Source: UBA1309 sp047605645
GTDB lineage: Bacteria; Bacteroidota; Bacteroidia; Bacteroidales; Dysgonomonadaceae
Assembly (NCBI GenBank): GCA_047605645.1
Contig: JASGFJ010000027.1
Coordinates: 1 to 64,000 of the forward strand
Length of the DNA stretch: 64,000 bases
Reading direction: 5' to 3'
The notes beneath the pieces were generated by a model. The model did no database searches and was not told the origin of the DNA. It saw nothing but the letters and a program-made list of their open reading frames with translations. Numbering within the stretch: position 1 is the first letter of the stretch; every line of letters begins with the position of its first letter. Made by a program: the position numbers and the translations under genes. Positions 28,521 through 37,445 of the stretch are shown one piece after another.

Positions 28521-29315
28521 ATGAAACAATATTTAGATTTATTACAACGGGTGCTTGACGAAGGTGTGAAAAAAGAAGATCGTACCGGAACAGGCACAAT
28601 CAGCATATTCGGACATCAGAGCCGGTATGATTTATCGCAGGGCTTTCCGGTGCTGACAACTAAAAAGCTCCATCTCAAGTCGATAATATACGAACTACTT
28701 TGGTTTCTGAAAGGAGATACCAATGTAAAATACTTGCAGGACAATGGGGTTCGCATCTGGAATGAATGGGCGGATGAAAACGGTGATCTGGGTCACGTCT
28801 ATGGTTATCAATGGCGTTCCTGGCCGGATAATCAGGGCGGAGTGATCGATCAGATTTCGGAAGCTGTAGAAACCATCAGGAAAAACCCAGATTCCCGGCG
28901 AATTATTGTCAGTGCATGGAACGTAGCCGACATTCCGAATATGGCTTTACCTCCTTGCCATGCTTTTTTCCAGTTTTATGTAGCAGAGGGAAAATTAAGC
29001 CTTCAGCTTTATCAACGCAGTGCAGACATTTTCCTGGGAGTACCTTTCAACATTGCCTCTTACGCGCTTCTTTTGAAAATGATGGCGCAGGTCACCGGAT
29101 TGCAGGAAGGAGAATTTATTCACACACTGGGAGATGCCCACATCTATCTGAATCATTTGGAGCAAGTGAAACTGCAGCTTAGCCGGGAACCGCGACCACT
29201 GCCGCAGATGAATATCAATCCGGATGTAAAAAGTATTTTTGATTTTAAATTTGAAGATTTTAAACTGGAAGGTTATGATCCTCATCCTCATATCAAGGGT
29301 GAAGTAGCTGTGTAA
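28521..29315 (+). CDS. thyA: Thymidylate synthase
   Basis: 264 residues, identical in length to the E. coli enzyme. Makes dTMP from dUMP with methylene-tetrahydrofolate. Catalytic Cys146 in LPPCHAFFQFYV, dUMP-binding QRSADIFLGVPFNIASYA, and RTGTGTISIFG at the N-terminus. The usual folA partner is not adjacent; a DUF5715 gene follows after 9 bp. Confidence 0.97.
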   Translation: MKQYLDLLQRVLDEGVKKEDRTGTGTISIFGHQSRYDLSQGFPVLTTKKLHLKSIIYELLWFLKGDTNVKYLQDNGVRIWNEWADENGDLGHVYGYQWRSWPDNQGGVIDQISEAVETIRKNPDSRRIIVSAWNVADIPNMALPPCHAFFQFYVAEGKLSLQLYQRSADIFLGVPFNIASYALLLKMMAQVTGLQEGEFIHTLGDAHIYLNHLEQVKLQLSREPRPLPQMNINPDVKSIFDFKFEDFKLEGYDPHPHIKGEVAV

Positions 29316-29324
29316 TTTCAAATC

Positions 29325-30050
29325 ATGTCTCAATTGAAACCTCTAAAATTTATTCTCACTTGCAGTGTAACAACTTTAATTATATTCTCCTGCAGTAGTG
29401 AGAAGAAGAATAAAGATTCCCATAAAAAGCCTCCTTTTAAATTTGGAGAGGTCATCGTTGACACCCTCAACCGGGGAAAAAAGTTGCCCCGATCTATTGG
29501 AGATTATAATCACGAATTCAACGACCTGGTCGATTTACACCTGCAAGCAGCCATAGCAAACGGAGTGGAACCTATGAATTTGCGGGCAGATACCAATAAG
29601 TATGTCAAAGACAATGAGCTTATCCGCTTGCCTGCACAGATTGAACTTTTCAGAGTAGACGATTTGAAACACTCTATCCCCTACCTGGTGCCACAAGCGG
29701 CTCGCCTGCTTGTCATCATTGCAAAGGATTTCCGCGATTCATTGACCCGTAAAGATTTACCCCTTTATCGGATTGTTATCACCAGTGTAACCCGCACAGC
29801 TGAAGATCTCGATGTATTGGTAAAACGAAACGGGAATGCCATCCAGGGCTCAGCTCATAGTTACGGAACGACTTTTGACATTTCCTGGAAACGTTTTGAC
29901 AAACGGCCTTCCCACGATTCAACACAGGATGTATCGGTAGACAGGCTGAAATTCATCCTCGGGCAAACGCTCTTCAATTTAAAGAACAGGGAATTATGTT
30001 ATGTAAAACATGAACGCAAGCAAGCCTGCTTTCACATAACCGTTCGCTGA
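29325..30050 (+). CDS. DUF5715 family lipoprotein, M15-peptidase-like
   Basis: 241 residues. Signal peptide with lipobox IIFSC. The C-terminal half has IVITSVTRTAEDLDVL, then SAHSYGTTFDISW and finally CFHITVR. The spacing S-x-H-x-x-G-x-x-x-D followed by a late H is the zinc-ligand pattern of D-alanyl-D-alanine peptidases of the M15/VanY type, so I infer a murein metallopeptidase fold anchored in the envelope. That activity is not shown for this family as far as I know. Packed between thyA and truA as one transcript. Confidence 0.72.
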   Translation: MSQLKPLKFILTCSVTTLIIFSCSSEKKNKDSHKKPPFKFGEVIVDTLNRGKKLPRSIGDYNHEFNDLVDLHLQAAIANGVEPMNLRADTNKYVKDNELIRLPAQIELFRVDDLKHSIPYLVPQAARLLVIIAKDFRDSLTRKDLPLYRIVITSVTRTAEDLDVLVKRNGNAIQGSAHSYGTTFDISWKRFDKRPSHDSTQDVSVDRLKFILGQTLFNLKNRELCYVKHERKQACFHITVR

Positions 30051-30066
30051 TAAATTATTTTTTTAG

Positions 30067-30822
30067 ATGAACAGGTACTTTATATATCTTTCGTATAACG
30101 GGAAAAACTTCTGCGGATGGCAGACCCAGCCCAACGGAATATCGGTGCAGGAAAGCATCGAAAAGGCATTAACCATGATTCTGCGCGAAGAAACTCCGAT
30201 TGTAGGGGCCGGGCGTACCGATGCAGGAGTGCATGCTTCCGAAATGGTGGCGCATTTCGATTCGGACAAGGAGAAACACTATATTACAAATGAACTGCCG
30301 GAACGTCTGAACCGCGTTCTTCCCCGTGAAATAGCCATCCAACGCATTGTGCCTGTCAGAGCCGATGCCCATGCCCGTTTTGACGCGATATCGCGGGAAT
30401 ACAAATATTATCTGTGTTCTCAAAAAGATCCTTTTTGTTACGATCTGAAATATTTGAATTATTTTCCGTTGGATGTGGAGCGGATGAATGAATTGGCGCA
30501 AATATTGTTTGAATATACCGATTTCACCAGCTTCAGCAAACTGCATACCGATGTGAAAACCAATAATTGCAGAATTATGAAAGCCGAATGGAGTCGTTCG
30601 GATGCGCACAATCTGGTTTTCACCATTCAGGCCGATCGTTTTCTGCGCAACATGGTGAGAGCCATTGTCGGAACGCTACTGGAAGGCGGACGCGGCAAAT
30701 TAGACGCACGCGGATTCCGCCGGATTATTGAGGCAAAAAACCGCAATGTAGCAGGAACTTCCGTGCCGGGACATGCTCTTTTTCTTCACAAGGTAGATTA
30801 TCCCGAAGAGCTATTCGAATGA
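30067..30822 (+). CDS. truA: tRNA pseudouridine(38-40) synthase
   Basis: 251 residues. Catalytic Asp52 in VGAGRTDAGVHA, N-terminal IYLSYNGKNFCGWQTQPNG, and FLRNMVRAIVGTLLEGGRG near the C-terminus. Modifies uridines 38-40 in the anticodon arm of tRNAs. Last gene of the cysE-thyA-DUF5715-truA run. Confidence 0.97.
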   Translation: MNRYFIYLSYNGKNFCGWQTQPNGISVQESIEKALTMILREETPIVGAGRTDAGVHASEMVAHFDSDKEKHYITNELPERLNRVLPREIAIQRIVPVRADAHARFDAISREYKYYLCSQKDPFCYDLKYLNYFPLDVERMNELAQILFEYTDFTSFSKLHTDVKTNNCRIMKAEWSRSDAHNLVFTIQADRFLRNMVRAIVGTLLEGGRGKLDARGFRRIIEAKNRNVAGTSVPGHALFLHKVDYPEELFE

Positions 30823-30854
30823 ATCTCAGAAAGGGTCGAAGAATTTGAAAGTAA

Positions 30855-30890
30855 TGCCGTGAAATCTGGTTTCAGGCATCTCTTTTCCAC
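30855..30890 (+). terminator. Probable terminator of truA
   Basis: TGCC-TGAAA pairs with TTTCA-GGCA (one bulged G) around TCTGG, followed by TCTCTTTTCC. Confidence 0.55.
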
Positions 30891-31047
30891 ATCTCTTATT
30901 TTCTGCATATTACATCGGTTATTTTCAGAACATTGCAAATACATATACTTACAACAACTGATAAATGGGCAGTTAACATCTATTCTTCAAATGGAAATAC
31001 CGAACTAACATTTCATTTTTGCCCAATCGTATTCTTTCTGAAAAAAA

Positions 31048-32481
31048 TCAGAACTTCTTTAAATATTTGTCCAGACGCCGTTTCAGTTCACCAATCTGGC
31101 TGGGCGGCGGCAAATTATTATCGAGTAGTTCTCCTTCGGGTGAAAGCAGGATACTACGGGGAACGACGAAATTTCCGGTTTTGTATACCTGCTTGTAAAT
31201 GTCATTTTGCAACTGCTCCGATGCCCTCAGATGAAAGCCCTGCAAGTCTATTATATTTACCTGACTTCTCCAATGCTCTTCCTGTTGAATATCGTCTAAG
31301 GAAATATATATTTTCACTAAATCTCTATATCCGGCCAGTACCCTGTCTAATTGTTCATTGTGACTGAATTCCATTCTACATGGCGCACACCAAGTTGCCC
31401 ATACATCTATGTATAAAAACTTCCCATTTAAAACCTCTTCGTAAGATAAATCACGCAGAGAGGGCACCTCCTTGTCAATAAACAGAATATGTCCCTGTTC
31501 TTTCTTTGCTTTGCTCATTATTAAAGGAGTGAGTATTGCCACATATTCGCTTTGAGGATATTTTGCCGTCAAATAGTCCAATAGCAACACATCGTCAAAC
31601 TCGACAATTTTATATTGGTTTTGCAATACGATTGCAGTACCCAAGGCAGGAAGCCGGATATAATCGGGAGCAAGGAACCAGGGAATTTCATTTCCCGACA
31701 TTTGACTGTATTTTTTCTTCAGTTTAGTTTTCTGCCTTTCATCCAATTGCTCGAAACAATACTTGAAATAAAAGCTTAGATACACAGCAGAGTATCTATA
31801 TTTAATACCCTCTCTCTCCCATGGAGGCAATGATTTGACCATTAAATCTATTCCCTGCCGGACACTGGCGGCATTCTTTTGATTTTCAAGTGAATTAATA
31901 TATTGGAATAAAAGAACACTATTGCAGGAATAAAGCACTTCTTTCTTGATGATTTCACAGATTCGTTTACTTATCCGATTCTCCACGAATAGCTTGTTGA
32001 GATAGTCAAAGTCCTTTTCTTGCGCTTCCGATACAGACGTCATTATTTTATGAATATCTATCCCGTCGTTTGTAGTTTCTTTCAGGCTTTTGCGAATAAG
32101 ATATGCATACCGGGGCGACCATCCGCTGTTATAGAAATCCTGTGCTAAAGAGTTTTTCCCGGATATCGTTACGCTCTTTGAAGTGTATCTTAAGTTGATG
32201 GTGTCGTTTTCGAGTAGAATAATATCAACTTTTTGATTGTCGGAAAATTTACAGGCAACGATCGAAAAGTCTGATACTTTAAATCTACAGGTGCTTTCTT
32301 CTTTAGGGCTGAGGTTAAAATGATTGGATGCCATGTAAGGATTGTATGCTCCATCGACAGGCCGGCAAACCTCAACAGATACGGTTGTATCAGAGTTGAA
32401 TATGATGACTGAGCCTTGTGCTTTTGCTCCTACTGACAATATATACAGCCCCCATACCATTATTTTTTTCATTCTATTCAA
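31048..32481 (-). CDS. Exported thioredoxin-like protein, TlpA/ResA type
   Basis: 477 residues; ATG at 32472 is an alternative start. Signal peptide ends near GAKAQG. The N-terminal 320 residues are a poorly conserved helical region; the C-terminal 140 residues are a thioredoxin fold with ATWCAPCRMEF at about residues 360-370 and a cis-Pro-like VVPRSILLSPEG. The CxxC pair and location suggest a periplasmic disulfide reductase or isomerase. It follows a cysteine-rich double-glycine-leader peptide gene by 142 bp in the same direction, so that peptide is a candidate substrate (inference). Confidence 0.85.
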   Translation of the reverse strand: MNRMKKIMVWGLYILSVGAKAQGSVIIFNSDTTVSVEVCRPVDGAYNPYMASNHFNLSPKEESTCRFKVSDFSIVACKFSDNQKVDIILLENDTINLRYTSKSVTISGKNSLAQDFYNSGWSPRYAYLIRKSLKETTNDGIDIHKIMTSVSEAQEKDFDYLNKLFVENRISKRICEIIKKEVLYSCNSVLLFQYINSLENQKNAASVRQGIDLMVKSLPPWEREGIKYRYSAVYLSFYFKYCFEQLDERQKTKLKKKYSQMSGNEIPWFLAPDYIRLPALGTAIVLQNQYKIVEFDDVLLLDYLTAKYPQSEYVAILTPLIMSKAKKEQGHILFIDKEVPSLRDLSYEEVLNGKFLYIDVWATWCAPCRMEFSHNEQLDRVLAGYRDLVKIYISLDDIQQEEHWRSQVNIIDLQGFHLRASEQLQNDIYKQVYKTGNFVVPRSILLSPEGELLDNNLPPPSQIGELKRRLDKYLKKF

Positions 32482-32623
32482 TTTTCACCGTTCAACTGGA
32501 GGAAAAATCTGCCAGATATCTTAATCAAGGCTTCAGATTTCATCAATAGCTGACTTCGTGTGCTGTACGATTTGAAATAAGGCTTTCGGAATGCCACACT
32601 CATCACACCCCAATAAGCTACAA

Positions 32624-32920
32624 CTATCCAGGGATTTCCCTGTATACCTTCACGCATCCTCCCTGTCCGTTTGTACAATGATTGCTTACCATAGAGACCA
32701 TTGCCGTAAAAGAAGAATTACAGGGCATTTGCCATGTGGAAGCTTCTTGTGAGCCGGAAGCAGGAGAAATTCCGTTGTCGCATGCACAACTAAAATATGC
32801 ACAGACCTTTTTCGTCTCCCCTCCTACAGTTCCGCTACCCAATCCGCCCACAACAGTTTTCATTTCCCTATTATTCAGAACGATAGCATTATTTAATCTG
32901 ATTTTATCAAGTTTTTTCAT
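32624..32920 (-). CDS. Double-glycine-leader peptide, natural product precursor-like (GG-Bacteroidales type)
   Basis: 98 residues. The first 26 (MKKLDKIRLNNAIVLNN then REMKTVVGG) match the leader pattern of the Bacteroidales GG-leader precursor family (TIGR04149-like): lysine-rich start, Leu-Asn repeats, an acidic/methionine stretch and terminal Gly-Gly. The 72-residue core has six cysteines (VCAYFSCACDNG, MPCNSS, NHCTNGQGGC) and is rich in Gly, Ser and Thr. Such leaders are cut by peptidase-domain ABC exporters; none is in the window. It starts 6 bp after the HU-like fragment's stop and is followed by the TlpA-like gene. Core function unknown. Confidence 0.7.
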   Translation of the reverse strand: MKKLDKIRLNNAIVLNNREMKTVVGGLGSGTVGGETKKVCAYFSCACDNGISPASGSQEASTWQMPCNSSFTAMVSMVSNHCTNGQGGCVKVYREIPG

Positions 32921-32926
32921 TTGAAT

Positions 32927-33208
32927 CTATTTATTGGCACATATTCCATTTTTTTTAATTTCCTCTGTGATACAGCTCTTATTACATTTCAAATCCGATT
33001 TCCGGCTTTGAGGGCTAAAGAGCATACGGTTGAAACGGGTCACGACATCGATCACGGTTTCACGCTTGAACTCAATCCCTTCTTTCTGCAATTTGTCCAC
33101 AATACCGCCTATCCCGATGCTCCCGATAGTGACGGGGACAGCTATATAGTCTGTCGGATCAGGGGTCAGCGGATTTTTACGAATCCATACATTCAATTTC
33201 TTTGCCAT
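32927..33208 (-). CDS. Truncated HU-like DNA-binding domain protein
   Basis: 93 residues. Residues 1-62 (KLNVWIRKNPLTPDPTDY, VGIGGIVDKLQKEGIEFK with changes, ETVIDVVTRFNR) follow the N-terminal half of the HU-like domain of Bacteroidota DUF4469-type proteins. At about residue 63 the match stops and an unrelated Cys/Lys-rich tail begins (MLFSPQSRKSDLKCNKSC). The second half of the HU domain and the following domain are missing, so this is a truncated gene or a small protein that reuses the half domain. Directly upstream of the GG-leader peptide gene. Confidence 0.55.
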   Translation of the reverse strand: MAKKLNVWIRKNPLTPDPTDYIAVPVTIGSIGIGGIVDKLQKEGIEFKRETVIDVVTRFNRMLFSPQSRKSDLKCNKSCITEEIKKNGICANK

Positions 33209-33341
33209 AAGATTATAGCTTAGTTTAGAAGTTCAATGGGAAGACAGTTTCCCTTTCGTAATTCACGTTGTTTTCCCAATACATTCGACAAGTTAGTAAG
33301 CATATCCGGAAAATAGGATCCGGAGAAAGCTTCCTTGAGAG

Positions 33342-33363
33342 GAAAAAGCCGCAGGGGGCTTTC
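33342..33363 (-). terminator. Small hairpin with T run, minus strand
   Basis: AAAGCC pairs with GGCTTT, followed by TTCC on the minus strand. No intact gene precedes it, so it may be left from a lost gene. Confidence 0.35.
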
Positions 33364-33885
33364 AGGGGGACAATCTGCATACCACGAACAGCGGAATGGA
33401 ACAGATTTTTCAGAGCACAGGTCTCTGTCTTGATATATTTATGCCTAAATTGAAAACTAATGTCATTGCAAGTCAGAATTATCAGCAAAACAAATCACGA
33501 GCTAACTTACTGAAATAAAAGGAAAAGACCTATTTTATTTAGTTTTCTTATGTTTTTATTTTTTCCGACAAGTCGGGATTGAGAAAAAGTCAGCTTACTT
33601 TCGTTTTTTTTACATACAAGTTTAATATCCTGCTTTTACGAAATGGCAGATAAAGAGAGAAGGAAAGAAAAGAAAAGACAATAACAGACTAATAGAAAAA
33701 AGCAAATATCCGTTGTTATCTTTGAATGCCGAGTAGTCAAACTACCGATTTCTGCATACAAGAGCAAACATCCCGCCTCTATTCGACAACAAACCATCGA
33801 TAACCATTCGTAAAGGCATTGTTGATCTGAATAGATTAGTTAATGCTTAGAACGAGTTTATGTTAATTAACATCTCTAAATGCAA
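33364..33885. other. Gene-free stretch with an isolated promoter-like box
   Basis: AT-rich. TATCTTTG at 33717-33724 (plus) matches a -7 box but no intact plus-strand gene follows; only a short stop-broken run ending IRKGIVDLNRLVNA (about 33798-33850) resembles protein. Confidence 0.35.
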
Positions 33886-34149
33886 TTAATTTTTCACAAA
33901 CAGCGCATAGAATGGAATCTGTTTGTTTAATTTCTTTTCGACCAGTTGTTCTGGAATAAAAACATCTTCTGAAGAAAGTACAACTCTTTTGAAATCAAGA
34001 GAATCTGTTTCTGAGAGCATTTTGTTTATTGGGACAAAAGCAACTGTATAATATAAACCTCAGGTATCAATGTGCTGTGTTTGTATATTTATGCACACAA
34101 CTGCAACAAATAGGATTAATGAAATTCGGTTTAATATTTTTGTAATCAT
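33886..34149 (-). pseudogene. Small exported protein gene with in-frame stop
   Basis: ATG at 34149 opens a signal-peptide-like run (MITKILNRISLILFVAVVC), then TGA at 34062-34060 interrupts it. The same frame continues for 57 more codons (GLYYTVAFVPINKMLSET, LSSEDVFIPEQLVEKKL, IPFYALFVKN) to a TAA at 33886. Continuity across the stop argues for a single nonsense mutation in a formerly intact 87-residue protein. Family not recognised. Confidence 0.55.
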
Positions 34150-34163
34150 AACACTTTATCTGG

Positions 34164-34346
34164 TTACATATTACGTCCTTGTTTAATAAGATATAATCCA
34201 TTCAAGTTGGCTGCTCTGTACAATGCATTATTAGATATTTCGTCAACGTCTATCATAACACCATTTACATTCAATCCTTTAACTATCAAATAATATGAAC
34301 CCGCTAATTCAACATCAAGAATCCATTTTTGCTGCGTAACACACGT
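34164..34346 (-). pseudogene. C-terminal fragment of a lost gene
   Basis: An open frame without a start codon ends in QQKWILDVELAGSYYLIVKG, LNVNGVMIDVDEISNNALYR and AANLNGLYLIKQGRNM. It is bounded upstream by a TAG and a change to another frame (GRFVRVLRSKNGF). Protein-like composition suggests the 3' remnant of a surface protein. Confidence 0.4.
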
Positions 34347-34397
34347 ACGAAACGTCCGCTAGAGCGCGGAATTTATAAATCTATCTATTTTCCCTTT

Positions 34398-35092
34398 TTA
34401 GAAACTACAGGCATATCCAATTGTAGCCAACGAGTTATTTGTTGTCGGTCTATTCAGAGCTGACCGCCACTGGAAATTATAAGCCAGGGTGATTGAATGC
34501 CGCTGTATAGGCGAATACGAACTATTGATACGGCACATAAATACCTCATTCTGCTTTCTACCCTCCAGGCTTCCGGTATTATAGGACAAAGCTCCCGCCA
34601 GGTTGACTTTCTTTTTTAAAAGCCGGCTCGAAGCACCGATTGTCGGGCCCCAGGTAAAGGTATTCCCATTCACTATCTTACTGTTATTGAAATTCAATGC
34701 CCCGTTTAGAGATACACCCGATTTCAGGAAAGTCCAGGAATAGGAAGTACCGGCATTGATCATTTCAGTCACGCTTCCCGGATGGTAAATTCCACCCTGT
34801 TTATTGGCGGCATCCTGGTACGAGATATTGATATTCAGGTTATGCACCTGGAGTTCATTTTTCCGGGTGATAATATTCAGATTTAGATTGGCCGACTGGC
34901 TAAGTTGCACAAAGTTCAGCGTATCGAGCCTGTCAAGGTTATTCTCCTGATTAATGAGCTCAAAGTTGGAACGTACATTGGTATACGTTTGAAAGTTAGT
35001 ATAGGAAAGGTTTGCATTCACCTTTTCGCTGAAGGCGGCTGTTATATTTCCGGAAGCTACAACCCTTGACGAAGCGCTGACCTTGCTTTTTT
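34398..35092 (-). pseudogene. 3' remnant of an outer-membrane beta-barrel protein
   Basis: The frame is open from just after the TANFOR gene's stop (reading KSKVSASSRVVASGNITAAF) and has an internal ATG only at 35021. The sequence is alternating amphipathic strands (VNANLSYTNFQTYTNV, LNLNIITRKNELQV, SITLAYNFQWRSAL) ending in an aromatic IGYACSF, typical of a C-terminal barrel. It begins at an eight-A tract in a different frame from the TANFOR gene and lacks any start, signal peptide or plug, so it looks like a truncated or fused gene end. Confidence 0.55.
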
Positions 35093-37387
35093 TTAAGTCG
35101 TATAATAAGCAGGGGTTTTCAGATTAGATTGTTCATCTCCTCTATCAAAGAAATAGGATTGATTATATCGATCTTCCAGATCAAATTTCACATAAGGCGA
35201 ATAATATGTTTCAACTTTTAACTTTCCAATTTCTTTATTATCTGATTTCGTTTTTACGATCAGCTCATTGTTTGCATTTAAAGTTGTTTTATTGATTAAA
35301 ATCTGGACAAATCGTGTGACAATATTTTTATTATCCTTAATTATGGAATCTTTTTCTAAGACAAGAACACTAGTTCCTCCTCCAGAGCCACTCTTTTTCA
35401 GGGACACCTCTAAATCAGTCCATACAATACTAGTTGTATCATAAATTGAATGCAATTCTATACGTACTCTCTTATTAGTATACATAGATGTATATTTTTG
35501 ATTATATGCATAGTTGTTATTTTCAATTTTAAATCGAATAATTTTATCTGCAACCGCGTATCCAGAAGTAATAGCTTCACTTATATTAACTTGAGTCCCA
35601 TCATCGCCATCTTCACGTTCCGTAATTTCATACTCATTCCCCTCCTTATCCAGAAGAGTTGCAGGTAATTCTTTCACTTTAACCTGATGTTTGTTTCCGT
35701 CGGTATCAGTCAGGGTAATAATGCAGTAAGATTCATTCTTGCCTTTAGATAATTGGTAATCTTCGCTTTCTTTAATCTCGTCTTTCGATGGTTCTATGTA
35801 TGTATAAGTTCCTCCCAAATCAGAATTAAGAGTATAATCGATTATATACCGTTTTTTTTCTTCGCCGCTGCGGATATCCCCTACTCCTTTACCTCCTGTC
35901 TGGTACTGGTCGCCATCGAACAGCAGGTTATTGTTCTTCGTGTCGTATTTCGTTTCGAAGAACCCTTCAACCAGCCGGTTATCGGTATTGACAACAATAT
36001 CTTTGAAAGTGACCGCTATTTGCGCACCCTGCAAGTACGGGATACCGACATAGCCTTCTCCTGTAAACCGCCCCGAACCGCTTACCTTTGTGATAAATAC
36101 AGGGAAATCACCCACCAGCACGGGCATGCCCGATTGCAGTTCGCGGGCAGGAGTCCGGTTCGTTAAATTAACATCCGGCATCAGTCCGCAATTCGGCCCG
36201 CTCTCCTGCCTGTCGGGTATACGGAAGGCCTGAAGATCATTATACAGGAAGGCATCTCCTGCCACGCATCTCGACCCGATGCGGTATTCATACTCTTTGC
36301 CGGCCTGCAAATTATATAAGCGACTTAACAGGGGCTTATCAATAGTTCCGGTATACCATCTGCTTGTTCCCTTTTTGCGGTATTCAACGGTATATTCCAT
36401 TGCCCCCACATCCTGCCAGCTAATATCTACATATCCGCTCTCATAAATAGCTCCACTGTTTTGTACGGTCTTGCAATCGGCCGTATAGTCAAACCAGGAT
36501 ACCTGGCTGAAACCGTTATTCTTAAAGACGCTGATCTCATCGACTCCTTCACGGGCTTTGGCCTGTACCCGCCAGGCATAGCGCATGCCCGGAATCAATA
36601 ACGGTTGTGCAGCAGTATGGATAAAAGATGTGGATTTGATCGTTTCGGTATAGAGCACCCTCGAATAATCAAAGGCGGCTTCAGGCGCGACCTGTTTGTC
36701 ATAGATTTCGACCAGCGACAGAGCGTATTCCATCCCGTAAGCAGCAGCTGTGGAGTTCATGTGCCGGGGCGTCCACGAGAACATGATGGACGGGATATTG
36801 CTCTCTGTTATCACCGTTCCCTTTTGCGGCAGGTTGAGAATGGGCGGTTCTCCCGAAGCAATCATTGCCTGGGCAAATCCCATTCGGGGATTACTGACCA
36901 AGCGGTTTGTCCCTTCTTCGTATACTTCAAAATAAAACCGATAGAAATTGTCAGGCAGCATCTGAGTCCGGTAAAACTCACTCTGCCCGCCGCTGATGCG
37001 TAAATTCTCTTTCTTGAAATAAGGAACCAAATCGTTCAGCGATAAAGACAGGGGAACTCCAGCCTGAAGCTCAAGGCCGGGAGTATACACCTCCGGCGGG
37101 GTAACCAGCGACAAGGAGGAGGATAGTATCTTCATGCGCAGATATACCCTGACCAGCGGCTGCTGCATATCGGTATTGACAAGCATTAACCGGAGCTTGG
37201 CCTGTGTTCCCGTATAGTAAGCCGGCAGATGAGGCGTATATGGAGGCGTCAACTGCGTGTATACCTGCACCGGATAGGTTTGTTGCTGTGCATACATTCC
37301 GCCACTGCTCAGGCACAGGAGCAGGATATACATCCAATGCAGCCATACCTTGTTTATAATCTGTCGCTTATTATACTGAGGGCTCAT
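35093..37387 (-). CDS. TANFOR-domain-like exported protein with Fn3 domains
   Basis: 764 residues from ATG 37387 (37429 is an alternative). Signal peptide ends near GGMYAQQQ. Residues about 35-165 (YPVQVYTQLTPPYTPHLPAY, LRLMLVNTDMQQPLVRVYLR, GVPLSLSLNDLVPYFKKENL) match my memory of the TANFOR domain of large Tannerella and Flavobacterium proteins. Two Fn3-like domains follow (about 180-310, IMFSWTPRHMNSTAAAYGME; about 335-400, YVDISWQDVGAMEYTVEYRK). The C-terminus stops abruptly at TPAYYTT at an A8 tract and may have lost a further region. Fourth gene of the surface-protein operon. Confidence 0.7.
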   Translation of the reverse strand: MSPQYNKRQIINKVWLHWMYILLLCLSSGGMYAQQQTYPVQVYTQLTPPYTPHLPAYYTGTQAKLRLMLVNTDMQQPLVRVYLRMKILSSSLSLVTPPEVYTPGLELQAGVPLSLSLNDLVPYFKKENLRISGGQSEFYRTQMLPDNFYRFYFEVYEEGTNRLVSNPRMGFAQAMIASGEPPILNLPQKGTVITESNIPSIMFSWTPRHMNSTAAAYGMEYALSLVEIYDKQVAPEAAFDYSRVLYTETIKSTSFIHTAAQPLLIPGMRYAWRVQAKAREGVDEISVFKNNGFSQVSWFDYTADCKTVQNSGAIYESGYVDISWQDVGAMEYTVEYRKKGTSRWYTGTIDKPLLSRLYNLQAGKEYEYRIGSRCVAGDAFLYNDLQAFRIPDRQESGPNCGLMPDVNLTNRTPARELQSGMPVLVGDFPVFITKVSGSGRFTGEGYVGIPYLQGAQIAVTFKDIVVNTDNRLVEGFFETKYDTKNNNLLFDGDQYQTGGKGVGDIRSGEEKKRYIIDYTLNSDLGGTYTYIEPSKDEIKESEDYQLSKGKNESYCIITLTDTDGNKHQVKVKELPATLLDKEGNEYEITEREDGDDGTQVNISEAITSGYAVADKIIRFKIENNNYAYNQKYTSMYTNKRVRIELHSIYDTTSIVWTDLEVSLKKSGSGGGTSVLVLEKDSIIKDNKNIVTRFVQILINKTTLNANNELIVKTKSDNKEIGKLKVETYYSPYVKFDLEDRYNQSYFFDRGDEQSNLKTPAYYTT

Positions 37388-37445
37388 CTGTATTTTCGTT
37401 TTATGATTTGCTACTCTTCTTATTCTCATTTGTGTTACCGGCTGC

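Noticed and set aside
32478..32678. 66-codon minus-strand frame between the GG-leader peptide and TlpA-like genes
   Set aside because: Overlaps both neighbours in another frame and shows no conserved pattern.
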